From Brettanomyces bruxellensis (lineage: Eukaryota > Ascomycota > Pichiomycetes > Pichiales > Pichiaceae), in NCBI RefSeq assembly GCF_011074885.1, contig NC_054688.1, positions 1-64,000 on the forward strand: DNA of 64,000 bases, written 5' to 3'. Below, one piece after another: positions 32,023-41,948 of this stretch (positions within the stretch are counted from its first letter, which is position 1; the number at the start of each line of letters is the position of its first letter). Below the pieces are notes generated by a model, which was not told the origin of the DNA, did not search any database, and was given only the letters and a program-made list of their open reading frames with translations. The position numbers were made by a program, and so were the translations under genes.

Positions 32023-34464
32023 TCAAACCTCCTGCTCATGAATGTTCTTGCTGAACTTGTTGATAAGAACATAGTAGCTCCGTACAAAATCATTGTAGTA
32101 GTGGTTATGAGAGTCGAGCCAGCGACACACATCTTTGCACTTATCGATTGCCTGCGAGATTTGCTTGCGGCGCTCCTTGGGAACAGCCGGTGCAGCACTA
32201 AATCCCATACGAACCATGTTAATCATAACGACAGTTGAGAAAAATATCTCGAATTTGATTGTATCGCTCGACTTAACGAGCTCAATTTTGTCTGAGTTAT
32301 AAGCCAAATTAATGACCTCTATACATTCGTCGATCATTGGATCCACGACCGGACGAACTTTCGTCTCATACAGTCTTCTTCGTTCATTTGCTCGTCTTGC
32401 TGCCGAAGAATCACTTACCACACTTGCAGGAGAGATGACATCCCCAGAAGTTCTTCCAGAGCCCGAAGTTGCAGCATCCATATCCGAGTCATCATCCTCA
32501 CTATCATCCTTTCCCTGTTGGGGAAACTCCCCGTTGAACATAAGCGGGCTATGGTATATAAAGCCCTTATCCTTGCCGAAATCTCGCAGAAAACTCCGCC
32601 GATATATCATCATCCGTGCGAAATGGTAACATATACTGATAAACGACCCTAGCGGAGGCTGCTCACACAAATATCGCCAGTCATCGTATGCTGATTCAAG
32701 CTCTTTTATAGAGGTCTCAACAGGCTCCTCAAACTGGAGACAATTATACAAGGATAGAAGAATTGATAACTCTGCCACGATCTTACCGTCAAAAGCAGTG
32801 GAAGACGAGATCCGCAAGATTTCACGGCACTGGTCCATTCTGAGCGTATCAATAAGGCACGGACGTCCAGAGAGAATACAGAACGTGAGATGAGTCACTG
32901 CCAAGTGATTCCAAAGCCGAAAGTTATTAACACGGTCAGGGTGAGACTTGAACCGGTCGGACAATAGATTTAGATCCATCTCTCGGGTAATGAAGTGCAA
33001 CAAAGCGTAGCCAGACATGTACCAGCCGTCAAAATAGACACTTTTGTATGAAAGGGACATGGCGAACGCAGAAATCATAACCATTGCCTGGAGCATTTGC
33101 TTGCTCTGGGGGATCTTACCGACTGTATCTGCAAGCAAGGCCTCAATTTGCTGTAAAATTAACCAAGGTAACTCGCCACGCGAATCGAGGTTACTTTCAG
33201 AACCTTGAGAATTCTCGCTTTTGACCGTAACTTTATCGTAGTGAATAAGACCCATAATACAGCAAACAGCAAGCAATAAAGAGCTGTCCTGCCTAATTGA
33301 ATCAAGGAGGTCCTTCGGGGTTTCAGTCTGCGGGAAAGATGTCCAATGACCATAGTACTTGTTGAATAATTCAAATAGTTTCAACGCCTCATCGTAAGTT
33401 AGAATTCCAAGCTTGATTATATCGTGCTTGTACTGATCCTGCTCAGAGCTCTCGTCCAGCACCAAGTTGTAGGCTAGTTCCTTACTGAAGTTCATTCCAA
33501 AGAACGAAGACACCGAGCGGATGTCTCTGAAGGGAGTCACATTGAAAAAAAGGGTGTCGAGACGCGGGTTAATGTTAACACTGCCACCGGAAGCTGCACC
33601 AGCTGCAGCCTGTGGTGCAGAGGTGTTGCTACCGCTTACAGAGGCCCCAGCCCCATACATAGTGGTGTAAGGATTAGCCTGAGAAACAGCAGCAACGGGT
33701 GCTTCTGTATTAAGAATTCCAGCAAGCGATGGAGACGCGGAGGCTGCTGCTGCTACTGCACTATCCGTAGAAGACGTACCGATACTAGTCCCGGCAATAC
33801 CGGGAGGAGAAGGCAAGGCAGGCTGTGCTCCAGCCATTGCTGCTCCACCCATTGAATGAAAGCTTCTCGAGCCGATTATGTTACCGGCAGCCAGAGATGC
33901 TCCGTTGTATATCATACTCCCCTGCCTGTTGGCGTTGAAATCGTAGTACGGCTGGGAGTAAATTGGGGTACCAGGCAAAGCACTCGGAAGAGCACCAGAA
34001 AGTGCAGTTGGTGTCAGTAGTGCACCCGAGCCCACTCCGCCAGCAGTACCCCTGTACCGCCCTAACAGAGCCATCACACCACGATGTATTTCATCAATTT
34101 TTTGCCGGGTATCATCACCGAAACGCGGATCTCCCGGATTGATACCAGCTGGCTGAATACTCTGAGGAATTCCATTATGCGTCTGCAACGTCGTCCCACC
34201 ACCAATTGGTCTCATGCCACTGGCGGGGGTTGCAATGGTAGTGGCAGGCTGCAACAGAACGTTTGACTTGGCAAACGAACGCGAGGAAATTTTCATGTTG
34301 CTCAAGGAACATTCCAACCCCAGATTCGCACATCTGAAGCACAAATTTCCATTGCTCAAGTAGTTACACCTGGTCTTGGCTTTTCGGCACTGTGCACACG
34401 CCACGGCAGCTCTTCTGAATGCATACTTACGGCTTTTTCCATTTTTGGAGTGTGCTGCCGCCAT
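32023..34464 (-). CDS. Zn2Cys6 transcription factor (Leu3/War1/PrtT-like, unassigned)
   Basis: 813-residue fungal zinc-cluster regulator. The DNA-binding cluster is near the N terminus (CAQCRKAKTRC then CFRCANLGLEC; spacing C-2-C-6-C-8-C-2-C-6-C, residues ~23-52). It is followed by a long Ala/Gly/Ser-rich, probably disordered linker (to ~300) and a helical regulatory domain with a segment GILTYDEALKLFELFNKYY, a pattern I associate with Leu3, War1 and PrtT-type factors. An acidic stretch (DDSEDDDSDMD) lies near residue ~655. The ATG is clear. The gene is more G+C-rich than its flanks. The long region upstream (34465-35977) suggests complex control. Which regulon it serves cannot be told; the subfamily assignment is weak. 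Confidence 0.85.
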   Translation of the reverse strand: MAAAHSKNGKSRKYAFRRAAVACAQCRKAKTRCNYLSNGNLCFRCANLGLECSLSNMKISSRSFAKSNVLLQPATTIATPASGMRPIGGGTTLQTHNGIPQSIQPAGINPGDPRFGDDTRQKIDEIHRGVMALLGRYRGTAGGVGSGALLTPTALSGALPSALPGTPIYSQPYYDFNANRQGSMIYNGASLAAGNIIGSRSFHSMGGAAMAGAQPALPSPPGIAGTSIGTSSTDSAVAAAASASPSLAGILNTEAPVAAVSQANPYTTMYGAGASVSGSNTSAPQAAAGAASGGSVNINPRLDTLFFNVTPFRDIRSVSSFFGMNFSKELAYNLVLDESSEQDQYKHDIIKLGILTYDEALKLFELFNKYYGHWTSFPQTETPKDLLDSIRQDSSLLLAVCCIMGLIHYDKVTVKSENSQGSESNLDSRGELPWLILQQIEALLADTVGKIPQSKQMLQAMVMISAFAMSLSYKSVYFDGWYMSGYALLHFITREMDLNLLSDRFKSHPDRVNNFRLWNHLAVTHLTFCILSGRPCLIDTLRMDQCREILRISSSTAFDGKIVAELSILLSLYNCLQFEEPVETSIKELESAYDDWRYLCEQPPLGSFISICYHFARMMIYRRSFLRDFGKDKGFIYHSPLMFNGEFPQQGKDDSEDDDSDMDAATSGSGRTSGDVISPASVVSDSSAARRANERRRLYETKVRPVVDPMIDECIEVINLAYNSDKIELVKSSDTIKFEIFFSTVVMINMVRMGFSAAPAVPKERRKQISQAIDKCKDVCRWLDSHNHYYNDFVRSYYVLINKFSKNIHEQEV

Positions 34465-35977
34465 CCTTTTTGGGAGGTACTCTGCAACTTAAAAAAGCTT
34501 TGTTATCCGATCAATGTTTTCCTTTAGATGTGTTGATCGTGTTGTTGAAAAATGTACTATCTTAGCTGTTATACGATTCGGTATTATCACCCATTGATGT
34601 GTGTGCAATGCAAGCGGAACTTAAAAAAATAATATGTGAAATCAACACGACTTGCTAAGCTGTTCACGTCTACTATTAAAGAAATCTCGAGGCTATGAAA
34701 GTGTCAGTGAGGATGTCAAAATACGATGGAAATCGCACGGCTAAAAGAGAGAAAAAAAAAAATGTCATTGCTGAAAAAATAAAATTAGGTAAAAAAAAAA
34801 GGCCAGCAAAAGTAGGTAGTACGCACGCATACACATATCCAGATGTAATAATAATAATGTGAATATGCGAACCATGAAATTGAAAAGCAAAAAAAAAAAA
34901 GGACATAGGGAGTCCATACAAATGAAAGATTAAAAGTGTAAAAAGTGTATGCACCAGGGAAATCAGAAAACACGTCGAACCGAAAGCAACATATTAGGGG
35001 AAAGGAAAGGAAACCTGGACACCGGGTGAAGACGGGCCAATTAGGCATGCGTTAGAACCAAAATTAAGAAGAAATACCGAATTGAATGGGGTTCATCATA
35101 TAGCTGATGGACGCAACGAATTAAAACAAACGCTGCAATAATGGTGAACTACAACAAATGCCGTGGGAAAGAATTTAAAAACAAGGAAATTCGAAATGAC
35201 AGAGATAACTTTGAAAGAAGAATAGGAAGAAAAAAAAGAATGAAAGGAACAAAAGTTCAAAGCAAAAAACAGGTCTTGGATAGAGTCAAAGAAAGACACC
35301 CGGATCATTGGGATGGCTTTTTCATGAATATCTTTTCTCAATGGGAAAACCTGGGAATTGTCAAAAAATCACAAATGGCGGAAAAATGATCCGTTCGAAA
35401 AGAAAATCAGAAATGGCTGCATGCGCCAGTAATTGACGTAAACGGCTGCGACTGGGCAAAAAAAAAAAAAAATTGTCTTGCGGTTGCCCGGATTGCTATT
35501 GAATTGCCCCAAACATCCATTATATAATAACCATTCATATATTGCGAAACTGATATCAGAGTCAAGTGAGAGCGATGGCCGTAAGATAAAAAGTAAGAAT
35601 CGATCTTTAGATACTAACGGAGCAGACGCACAGCAAACGTACTCTATATTTGTCATTATCTTGGAGATCGCCGAATGCAATTGAGAGAAGGGAAAATTTC
35701 AAAGGGGGAAAATCATAACATGCGGGCCGGTGCTCACTACACTGCCTTGCCCAATAAAACTAACTAACCCATGCCCATTAAAAAAAAATTGAAAGCGGAA
35801 AAATGAAACATCAAAAGAATAAATCGTACAACCTAACCGGAATCGTAAAAAATATATACAATGCCCTATTCTAAGTAGTTCTATTACCATTAATACTTAC
35901 AAACAATAGCTACAAACGCCCTATTAGAGGAATATGGTAGCAAGTGCCATATAAGCCCTAGATATCCACCGCGAATC
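34465..35977. other. Long upstream region, no gene supported
   Basis: 1.5 kb of A-rich sequence with several A-runs (near 34750, 34791, 34890 and 35459). A basic 82-codon frame at 35141-35389 starting MVNYNKCRGKEFKNK is most simply a product of the purine-rich composition, though a small gene cannot be ruled out. It probably contains the promoter of the minus-strand regulator. Confidence 0.45.
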
Positions 35978-36714
35978 ATGAATACTACACAGGCGTCCGT
36001 ATTTTCAATCCTGATATCGCACAAAGCTGTCCACAAGTAGATCCAAATACTTCTGGCCGTCCACCCTGCTGGCGGCATTCACTTGAGCAAGACCTTTCCA
36101 TTTAAACTTCTCTCTCCTGTCAACGATTATTTGACCAAGGGAGAGCTTGCTTTCGGTCTCAACTGCAATGTCAACCTTCTTATGACTTGCGAGGAGTGAT
36201 CAAGGCACATTTGTACTTACTTCAAGCATACTCCTCTCCAAGAAACATGGAAAAGTTACTTTTCAATGCCTATCGATGTATTACTACTAGAGAATACAAA
36301 GCTGACTACACACCATGCGATTATGAGGTAGACGTTTTGGCTACGGTTTCTAGAGTATTTCAGTATCACAATCTCATGAAGTTTATGATAGCACCCCTTG
36401 AGAATTCTCTCAAGGAATGTACATTTACAAAATCGCAGCGTCAGAAAGTGTTATTTGAGCTTTCAAGTTGCTATAATCGCTTGGGATTAAAAAAGCACGC
36501 ATCATCACTAGATATTAAGCCAGGATGTGATGCAAGTTCAAAAATTATGTGGGCACTACATAACTGCATGCTTATTGAAATTGATAGCCATGTTTTCATG
36601 CCACAAGATATGATTAAGAAATCGTATAATAAACTAATGAGTGCGATAGTCAATGATAATGACTTCACTTTTAAAGGGAAAAGGGACAGCTCTCTCATAA
36701 TTGATCTAATTTAA
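35978..36714 (+). pseudogene. Broken gene with stop and frameshift, unknown helical-repeat protein
   Basis: A plus-strand frame starts at ATG 35978 (MNTTQASVFSILISHKAVHK), meets TAG at 36038-36040, and continues in the same frame with clearly coding content (FPFKLLSPVNDYLTKGELAF...NVNLLMTCEE) to a TGA at ~36198. The coding sense then moves to another frame (VIKAHLYLLQAYSSPRNMEK onward) and runs to a stop at 36714. Together they read as one ~240-residue helical, TPR- or PCI-like protein or protein piece, interrupted by one nonsense codon and one frame change. Its 3' end overlaps the end of the nucleoside hydrolase on the other strand by 20 bases. I could not name the family. Confidence 0.5.
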
Positions 36715-37525
36715 CCATTATGGAACTATCCAAAGCATAAGCGACCGCTAATGGATCAATCAACGCGCAATAATCACCAAATCCACGTCTTCTGAGGAAG
36801 TTAAGGACCCCAATGACAAACTTGGCTGCTGGGGACTTACTTTTCTCGAGAATTTCACAGTGTTCCTTATCCATGGCAATGCAAGGCTGGCAGAATATGT
36901 CCATACCAACCGCCACAAGGTTGAACTTCATGTCGAAGACAATTTTAGCAGCCTCTGGGTCTACGTAAACGTTCCATTCACTCACTGGGTTATCACCTGT
37001 AGCATGGAGAGCTTCAACGGGCGAAAATCCGTACGAACCTCCAATCATGACCACCTGCTTAACCTTTTTTGGTAGCTCCGGATCTTTAATGCAAGCTAAC
37101 GCAACATTCGTCAGAGGTCCAAGGCAGACTATAGTTATATCGTTCTTGTACTTGTTGACCGTCTCACAAATAAGGTCCGACGCCACCATCGGATCTTTCT
37201 GCTTTTCCCAACCACTTTCTTCAAGTTCTGGCATGTTCAAGTCAGCAAGTCCATCTCCACCATGGAAAAACGGATCCTTTGGATATGGACGAACTAGGGG
37301 CTTTTCTGGTCCCTGACCAAGCGGAATATCAAACCGGCCAATCATTGAGAGAACTTTCTTTGCGTTTTGCATGCACTTACTGGCAACGAAGTTTCCAGAA
37401 ACTGTAGTTATGGCCTTCACATCAAGGTTACCCGGAGAAAGTGCAAGAAGAAGAGCTGACGAATCATCGATGCCAGGATCGCAGTCAATGATCACCTTCT
37501 TTGGAATTTTGGCATCCTGGGTCAT
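36695..37525 (-). CDS. Inosine/uridine-preferring nucleoside hydrolase family protein, C-terminally short
   Basis: 276 residues; family members (which cleave ribonucleosides to base plus ribose in salvage) usually have 310-340. The calcium-binding N-terminal motif is intact (DCDPGIDDSSALLLAL), as are a GPLTNVALA segment and a ribose-site region PVSEWNVYVDPEAA. Two things are odd. The usual C-terminal His-Asp-Pro motif reads LIDPLAVAYALD, so the His is replaced by Ile. The protein also ends about ten residues later, where full-length members continue for ~40-60 residues. The sequence resembles bacterial-type and generic fungal IunH proteins more than S. cerevisiae Urh1. It could be a variant with altered activity or a truncated, possibly dead copy. 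Confidence 0.75.
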   Translation of the reverse strand: MTQDAKIPKKVIIDCDPGIDDSSALLLALSPGNLDVKAITTVSGNFVASKCMQNAKKVLSMIGRFDIPLGQGPEKPLVRPYPKDPFFHGGDGLADLNMPELEESGWEKQKDPMVASDLICETVNKYKNDITIVCLGPLTNVALACIKDPELPKKVKQVVMIGGSYGFSPVEALHATGDNPVSEWNVYVDPEAAKIVFDMKFNLVAVGMDIFCQPCIAMDKEHCEILEKSKSPAAKFVIGVLNFLRRRGFGDYCALIDPLAVAYALDSSIMVKLDQL

Positions 37526-38246
37526 GTTGAATGGCTAAGATTAAGTTGCTTGGATTAAAAAGGGCAAGAAATCATACAACAAAAAAAGGGCGGCCAAACA
37601 TACGAATTTGAAGGGAGGGGAAACAAAACGGATTATATATATTCTATAACGTTGGAAGCGAGCAACAGCCGAAAACCACCGCGCTCAATAGTTAAACACA
37701 AAAGAAATGCCATATATGCACCGGATATAATTCTTCGCAAACTAAGTATTAACACCATTTTCACAAGCAGAACTTTTTTCCGTGGGTCGGACCTGCGGCA
37801 ATTTCTTGCTCAAATTTATTTCACGAACACCGCGGATTCGGATCCCCAGTAGGTCGGAGAAGCACTGGGTAGCAAAACAACAAAAAAATAACAAGCCACG
37901 CTTCCCGGTGGTTGATCCGCCGGCAAGCTACGCAGACCGCATTTTTGTTGTCTAAGCAGACGGAATATGCCAATCCTGCTTACTCGAAAAGGAAAATTTA
38001 GCACAACGCTTTCCGATGTCCATTTAGTAACGGTTGAAGCGGCAAACTTGCATACGAACTAATACCCTTAAACAGGCATAATCTAGATAAGGTATATCTA
38101 CTTCAAGTACTCGGGAAGTGGAAGAAGTCAAGAGACTTTAATTAAACCTAATACAACTATCAATAATGTTGGTATATGGTCAATAATCTTGTCTTCGGAG
38201 CCAAACAGGCACCCCTTGTTTCTAAGATTGTATTGCTTACGTATTC

Positions 38247-38588
38247 TCAAGCCGTTATGGGCTTAATAAACTTTATGCTTAAAGTAGTGCAATTGACCAA
38301 ATAAATTACTCTCAAATCTCTGTAACTGTTTTTCCACTTTGGTAGATAACGATCTCGACGTAATCTTATCGAAATGACGAGGGGACAAGCTACTGGTTGG
38401 TGATTGCAGAGAAAACCAATATCTATCGGTGAAAGCCGATTGTTCATCGTGTAGAAACAAATTCTGTTTATACAACTGCAGAGCATATGGAAATGAGATA
38501 ATGAATCATAACGTTTGGCTAATTTCATCTCCTCAATGGCTTCGGACGGAATGAAGTTTATTCTTCTGCGAGTCAATTGGATGCTCAA
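38247..38588 (-). pseudogene. Possible coding relic with a frameshift, unknown family
   Basis: The minus strand reads IQLTRRRINFIPSEAIEEMK and KRYDSLSHF in one frame. After a one-step frame change near 38490 it reads PYALQLYKQNLFLHDEQSAF in another, down to a stop near 38263. Neither frame has a normal ATG start; the first opens with TTG. The composition is protein-like and differs from nearby AT-driven frames. It may be the remains of a gene, or an exon, but no partner exon with matching phase was found. Function unknown. Confidence 0.3.
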
Positions 38589-39908
38589 TTAGTAAGAAAC
38601 GCGAGGATTACATAAAATTAAGACATACATGCATATCACAAAATTTCCCGTACCACCAAGCCTTGTTAAATAATTGTAAGGACAATGGCTCTCAATGGAG
38701 TCATTCCTAATGCTTTAAACGAAAAAGCCCGAACCGAGACAGAAACACAAATGCTGAGAAATGCTAATACAGGATCCGATTGATGCTTCTTTTAATAAGA
38801 ATTTGATGGCAACAACCACTCCTTTAACCATTTTTTTCATCATACGGAACTGTGACATTCTCGAGTGGTGATTGAAGAATACTTAACACAATTTCGGGGA
38901 AGGAGAATATCAATCTTTATACCGACTTCAACAATTAATCCCGGTGATTCATATATCAGACGCTCTATCGTGCGTTTGTAGGTATTCCGCGGGTTGAGCC
39001 CCCGGGAACATTTATTGACGGCATGGGGCTGAAAACAGAAAAAAAAATTAAATAAATAAATAATAACAGCGCAGTAGATGTTCCACATCGGACAGCACCG
39101 CTTGTCATCTCCATGCATTTAACTATTATATAACCTTATCTGATATCAGATTCAGACTAACCCAATCAGATACGATACAACTAATAAAATAGAAAAAAAT
39201 AATAATATCGGCGAGGAAACGTACTCTTTCCTATCTTTCCACTCTATGATGTCCATCTGTTTGCACTACATTTTCCAACGCTATCATATTCAGTCTACTA
39301 CTATGTGTGGCCTAAAACAATTTTAACCCTCATTTCCAAGATTGTGTGTTAATGTGTTAATTGGTTTGAAAATGCTCAAACTAGAGTAAAAATTTAGGGG
39401 GGCTAAAAAAAAAAGATCATGCCCTTTTGCGCTAGACTTAAACTAAATCGTAGAAAAAAGGGGTTCTGTCCATTCTCCTTTGTGGTGAATGAATGCTCCC
39501 TACTAACTCCTTGTAATGGTTTACACACTTCTCTGGAACTGAATTTGGTGGATAAGTCCTCGCCTTTTTTTTTTTTTTTTCTTTTCTCTTCCATTAGGCC
39601 AATTTTCATGTGCTTATCTATAACTGAGCGGGATAAACCGAATGTAGACAGTAGCAAGAACAACATTACAAACCGTAAACGACTCGTGGACCCATAGATA
39701 GTGCATTAGCTTTGAAAAGTGGGTTTTAATTGTTATAGGGCAAAATAAACAATACGATAATAATTTGGAAGAGGAGAAGAATGAAAATTTGCAAAAAAAC
39801 CAACTACTTGCTGTTGTCAGCTACAATTATTGTGATGCACAAATATTTTCTACTCGTTGGGATCAACCTTCTATTTTTCATTGTCCACACTTATCAGACT
39901 AACTGTAG

Positions 39909-39932
39909 TGTTTCGGTTTCGGTTTCGGTTTC
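39909..39932. repeat. Short GTTTCG tandem repeat
   Basis: Four copies of a six-base unit (GTTTCG, the last one altered) about 215 bases upstream of the sugar-transporter start. Confidence 0.8.
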
Positions 39933-40146
39933 TGCATTATAATTTTTTTTTTCTTTTGACTCCTTTTCCTTGCAACTATCTGTTTTCCATCTAAATATTT
40001 AAAGGTGTTACACCCCAGTTTAATCATTCGTTGAACGTGCGAATAGCTATCTTGCGTTAGACTTAGATTTGGTAAAGCAGGTATAGATTTCAGGCTTACC
40101 AAGTTTTCTTCAGGCGCTAATCATTTACCTTAGCACTTTTCTTCAA

Positions 40147-41754
40147 ATGTCATCCAAGAAAGAAGAACTAGGCGATGCCCCAGAGGCATTTAGCACTGAC
40201 TCAGTGAGCCAGTCTCCTTCTGCAACTCAGAAGGTTGGTGCACAGACTAAGTCTCCATATGTGTCTGAGACTCCGGCAAAGGCTGTGAGCAGTACAAAGT
40301 TAATGGCAGCAGCACTTTTCTGTGCCATAGTTAACGGCTGTACTATGGGTGTTGATCAATCCATGATGAATAACCTTAACATGATTGACCAATATATTGA
40401 CTACTTCAACTTAGACTCTGATATGGAGGGTCTCTTTTCTGCCGCCATCAATATTGGTTCTGTTATTGGAGGATTCTTTGCTTCCCAGATTATTGAAATC
40501 AAGCACGTCGGCCGTAAGGGTGGTATTCTTATCAGTTGTCTTATCACTTACTTGGGTGTTGGTCTTCAAACAGGAGCTCGAAACAGAGCCATGTTTATTA
40601 TCGCCCGTATTTTCATTGGTATTGCTGTTACAATAAATGCTGTTTCTGCACCAACGTACGTTGCGGAAATGGTCAAGGCTAAATACAGAGGTTTCTTTGC
40701 CGGAATTTACATGGCATCATGGTATTTCGCAGCCATTATAACTACCGGTATTTCATTGGGAACTTACACTGTTAATTCTACCTGGGCTTGGAGAGGTATC
40801 TCTCTTTGGCAGTTATGTCCATCCATTCTTGCTGTTTTGGTTCTTCCATTCATCCCAGAGACTCCTCGTTTTCTTGTCTTCGTTGACCGTGAAGATGAAG
40901 CAATGGATGTGCTTAGAAGATACCATGGTAATGGAGTGGAGACTCCACTTGTGAAAAACGAGTTTGCCGAGATCAAGAACGTTCTAGATTTCGAGAAGCA
41001 GCACAAGTCTTCGTGGATGGACCTTATAAAGACAAAGGGAAACAGATGGAGAATGTGGATTATCTTCTGGATGGGTGTTGCCTCTCAGTTGACTGGAAGT
41101 AACATTGTCGGTACTTATCTTGGGCTTTTCCTTGACAACTCTGGAATAACATCCACTAGAAAGCAGATCGTCATCAACTTGACTATTCAGGTGTGTAATT
41201 TGGTTTTTGCCGTGCTCGGATCTTATCTCACAGAAGGTTGGGGTCGTGTTCCGATTATAACATACTCAACTGTCTTTATGGGAGTTTGCTTGTTCATCAT
41301 GGGTGCTCTTCAGAGTAAATACTCAGATGGTCACAGCGCTGCTGGTAGTAACGCCTTGATCTTCATGGTTTACTTGTTTTCCGTTACTTACTCCTTCTCT
41401 TTCACTCCACTTTGTGTCTCCTATCCTGTTGAGATTTTGAACTATTCTATTAGAACTAAAGGTATGGCTTTCTCTCAGATTGTGACGTTTGCTTTTGGTT
41501 TCTTCAACCAGTACGTTTTGCCTATTGCCTTGGATCACATCTCTTGGAAGTATTACATGATAAACGGTGTCTACAACCTTTTGCAGGCTGCTCTTTTCTA
41601 TTTCACGCTTGTTGAAGTCAAGGGCTTGACTTTGGAAGAGATAGACGAGAAGTTTGATGGCGTTTCGCATACTAAGTACCCTACTCACTTGAAAGAGATC
41701 GAGTCGAAGAATGTTGAAGATAGCGAAGTGGCTAGTGTCTCGGACAAGGCCTAA
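40147..41754 (+). CDS. MFS sugar transporter (lactose permease/LAC12-like)
   Basis: 535-residue major-facilitator sugar porter of the plasma membrane. After a ~50-residue hydrophilic N terminus it shows the expected 12-helix pattern. It has the loop 2-3 signature GRKGG, the central PETPRFLV motif after helix 6, and SYPVEILNYSIRTKGMAFSQ before helix 11, which I associate with the Lac12 branch of fungal lactose, galactose and disaccharide permeases. The C-terminal cytosolic tail contains KGLTLEEIDEKFDG, a family hallmark. The ATG is clear and the length is normal. Substrate is not determined; lactose, cellobiose, galactose or another sugar are all possible. The coding DNA is more G+C-rich than its flanks, suggesting good expression. 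Confidence 0.9.
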   Translation: MSSKKEELGDAPEAFSTDSVSQSPSATQKVGAQTKSPYVSETPAKAVSSTKLMAAALFCAIVNGCTMGVDQSMMNNLNMIDQYIDYFNLDSDMEGLFSAAINIGSVIGGFFASQIIEIKHVGRKGGILISCLITYLGVGLQTGARNRAMFIIARIFIGIAVTINAVSAPTYVAEMVKAKYRGFFAGIYMASWYFAAIITTGISLGTYTVNSTWAWRGISLWQLCPSILAVLVLPFIPETPRFLVFVDREDEAMDVLRRYHGNGVETPLVKNEFAEIKNVLDFEKQHKSSWMDLIKTKGNRWRMWIIFWMGVASQLTGSNIVGTYLGLFLDNSGITSTRKQIVINLTIQVCNLVFAVLGSYLTEGWGRVPIITYSTVFMGVCLFIMGALQSKYSDGHSAAGSNALIFMVYLFSVTYSFSFTPLCVSYPVEILNYSIRTKGMAFSQIVTFAFGFFNQYVLPIALDHISWKYYMINGVYNLLQAALFYFTLVEVKGLTLEEIDEKFDGVSHTKYPTHLKEIESKNVEDSEVASVSDKA

Positions 41755-41948
41755 ATGGTTGACGTCATTCATTTATACATACTTATCTCTTATTCTTTTT
41801 GATTACAGCTTACTTTTCCCTAATAATTCCATTTTTGTTTTGTTTTCTTTTCGAACATTATTTTTCTTTATTACTAATCGTTCACTCTATCAATAATAAT
41901 TAACGTTGATCGAAATATGTACTTAGAGTATCTTATTACCTGTTTAGG

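Larger units (their letters stand above)
37526..40146. other. 2.6 kb intergenic region with possible relics
   Basis: Shared upstream region of the nucleoside hydrolase (minus) and the sugar transporter (plus). It contains a possible coding relic at 38247-38588, a minus-strand patch near 38870-39028 that reads protein-like after a T-rich CAG acceptor-like site, a T-run near 39563, and a hexanucleotide repeat at 39909-39932. The rest shows nothing recognisable. Confidence 0.5.

Noticed and set aside
35141..35389. 82-codon basic open frame starting MVNYNKCRGKEF
   Set aside because: Explained by the A-rich purine-biased strand upstream of the regulator; no motif or conserved context.
39502..39508. 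TACTAAC branch-point consensus
   Set aside because: No matching 5' splice site, coding exon or plausible acceptor in frame nearby.
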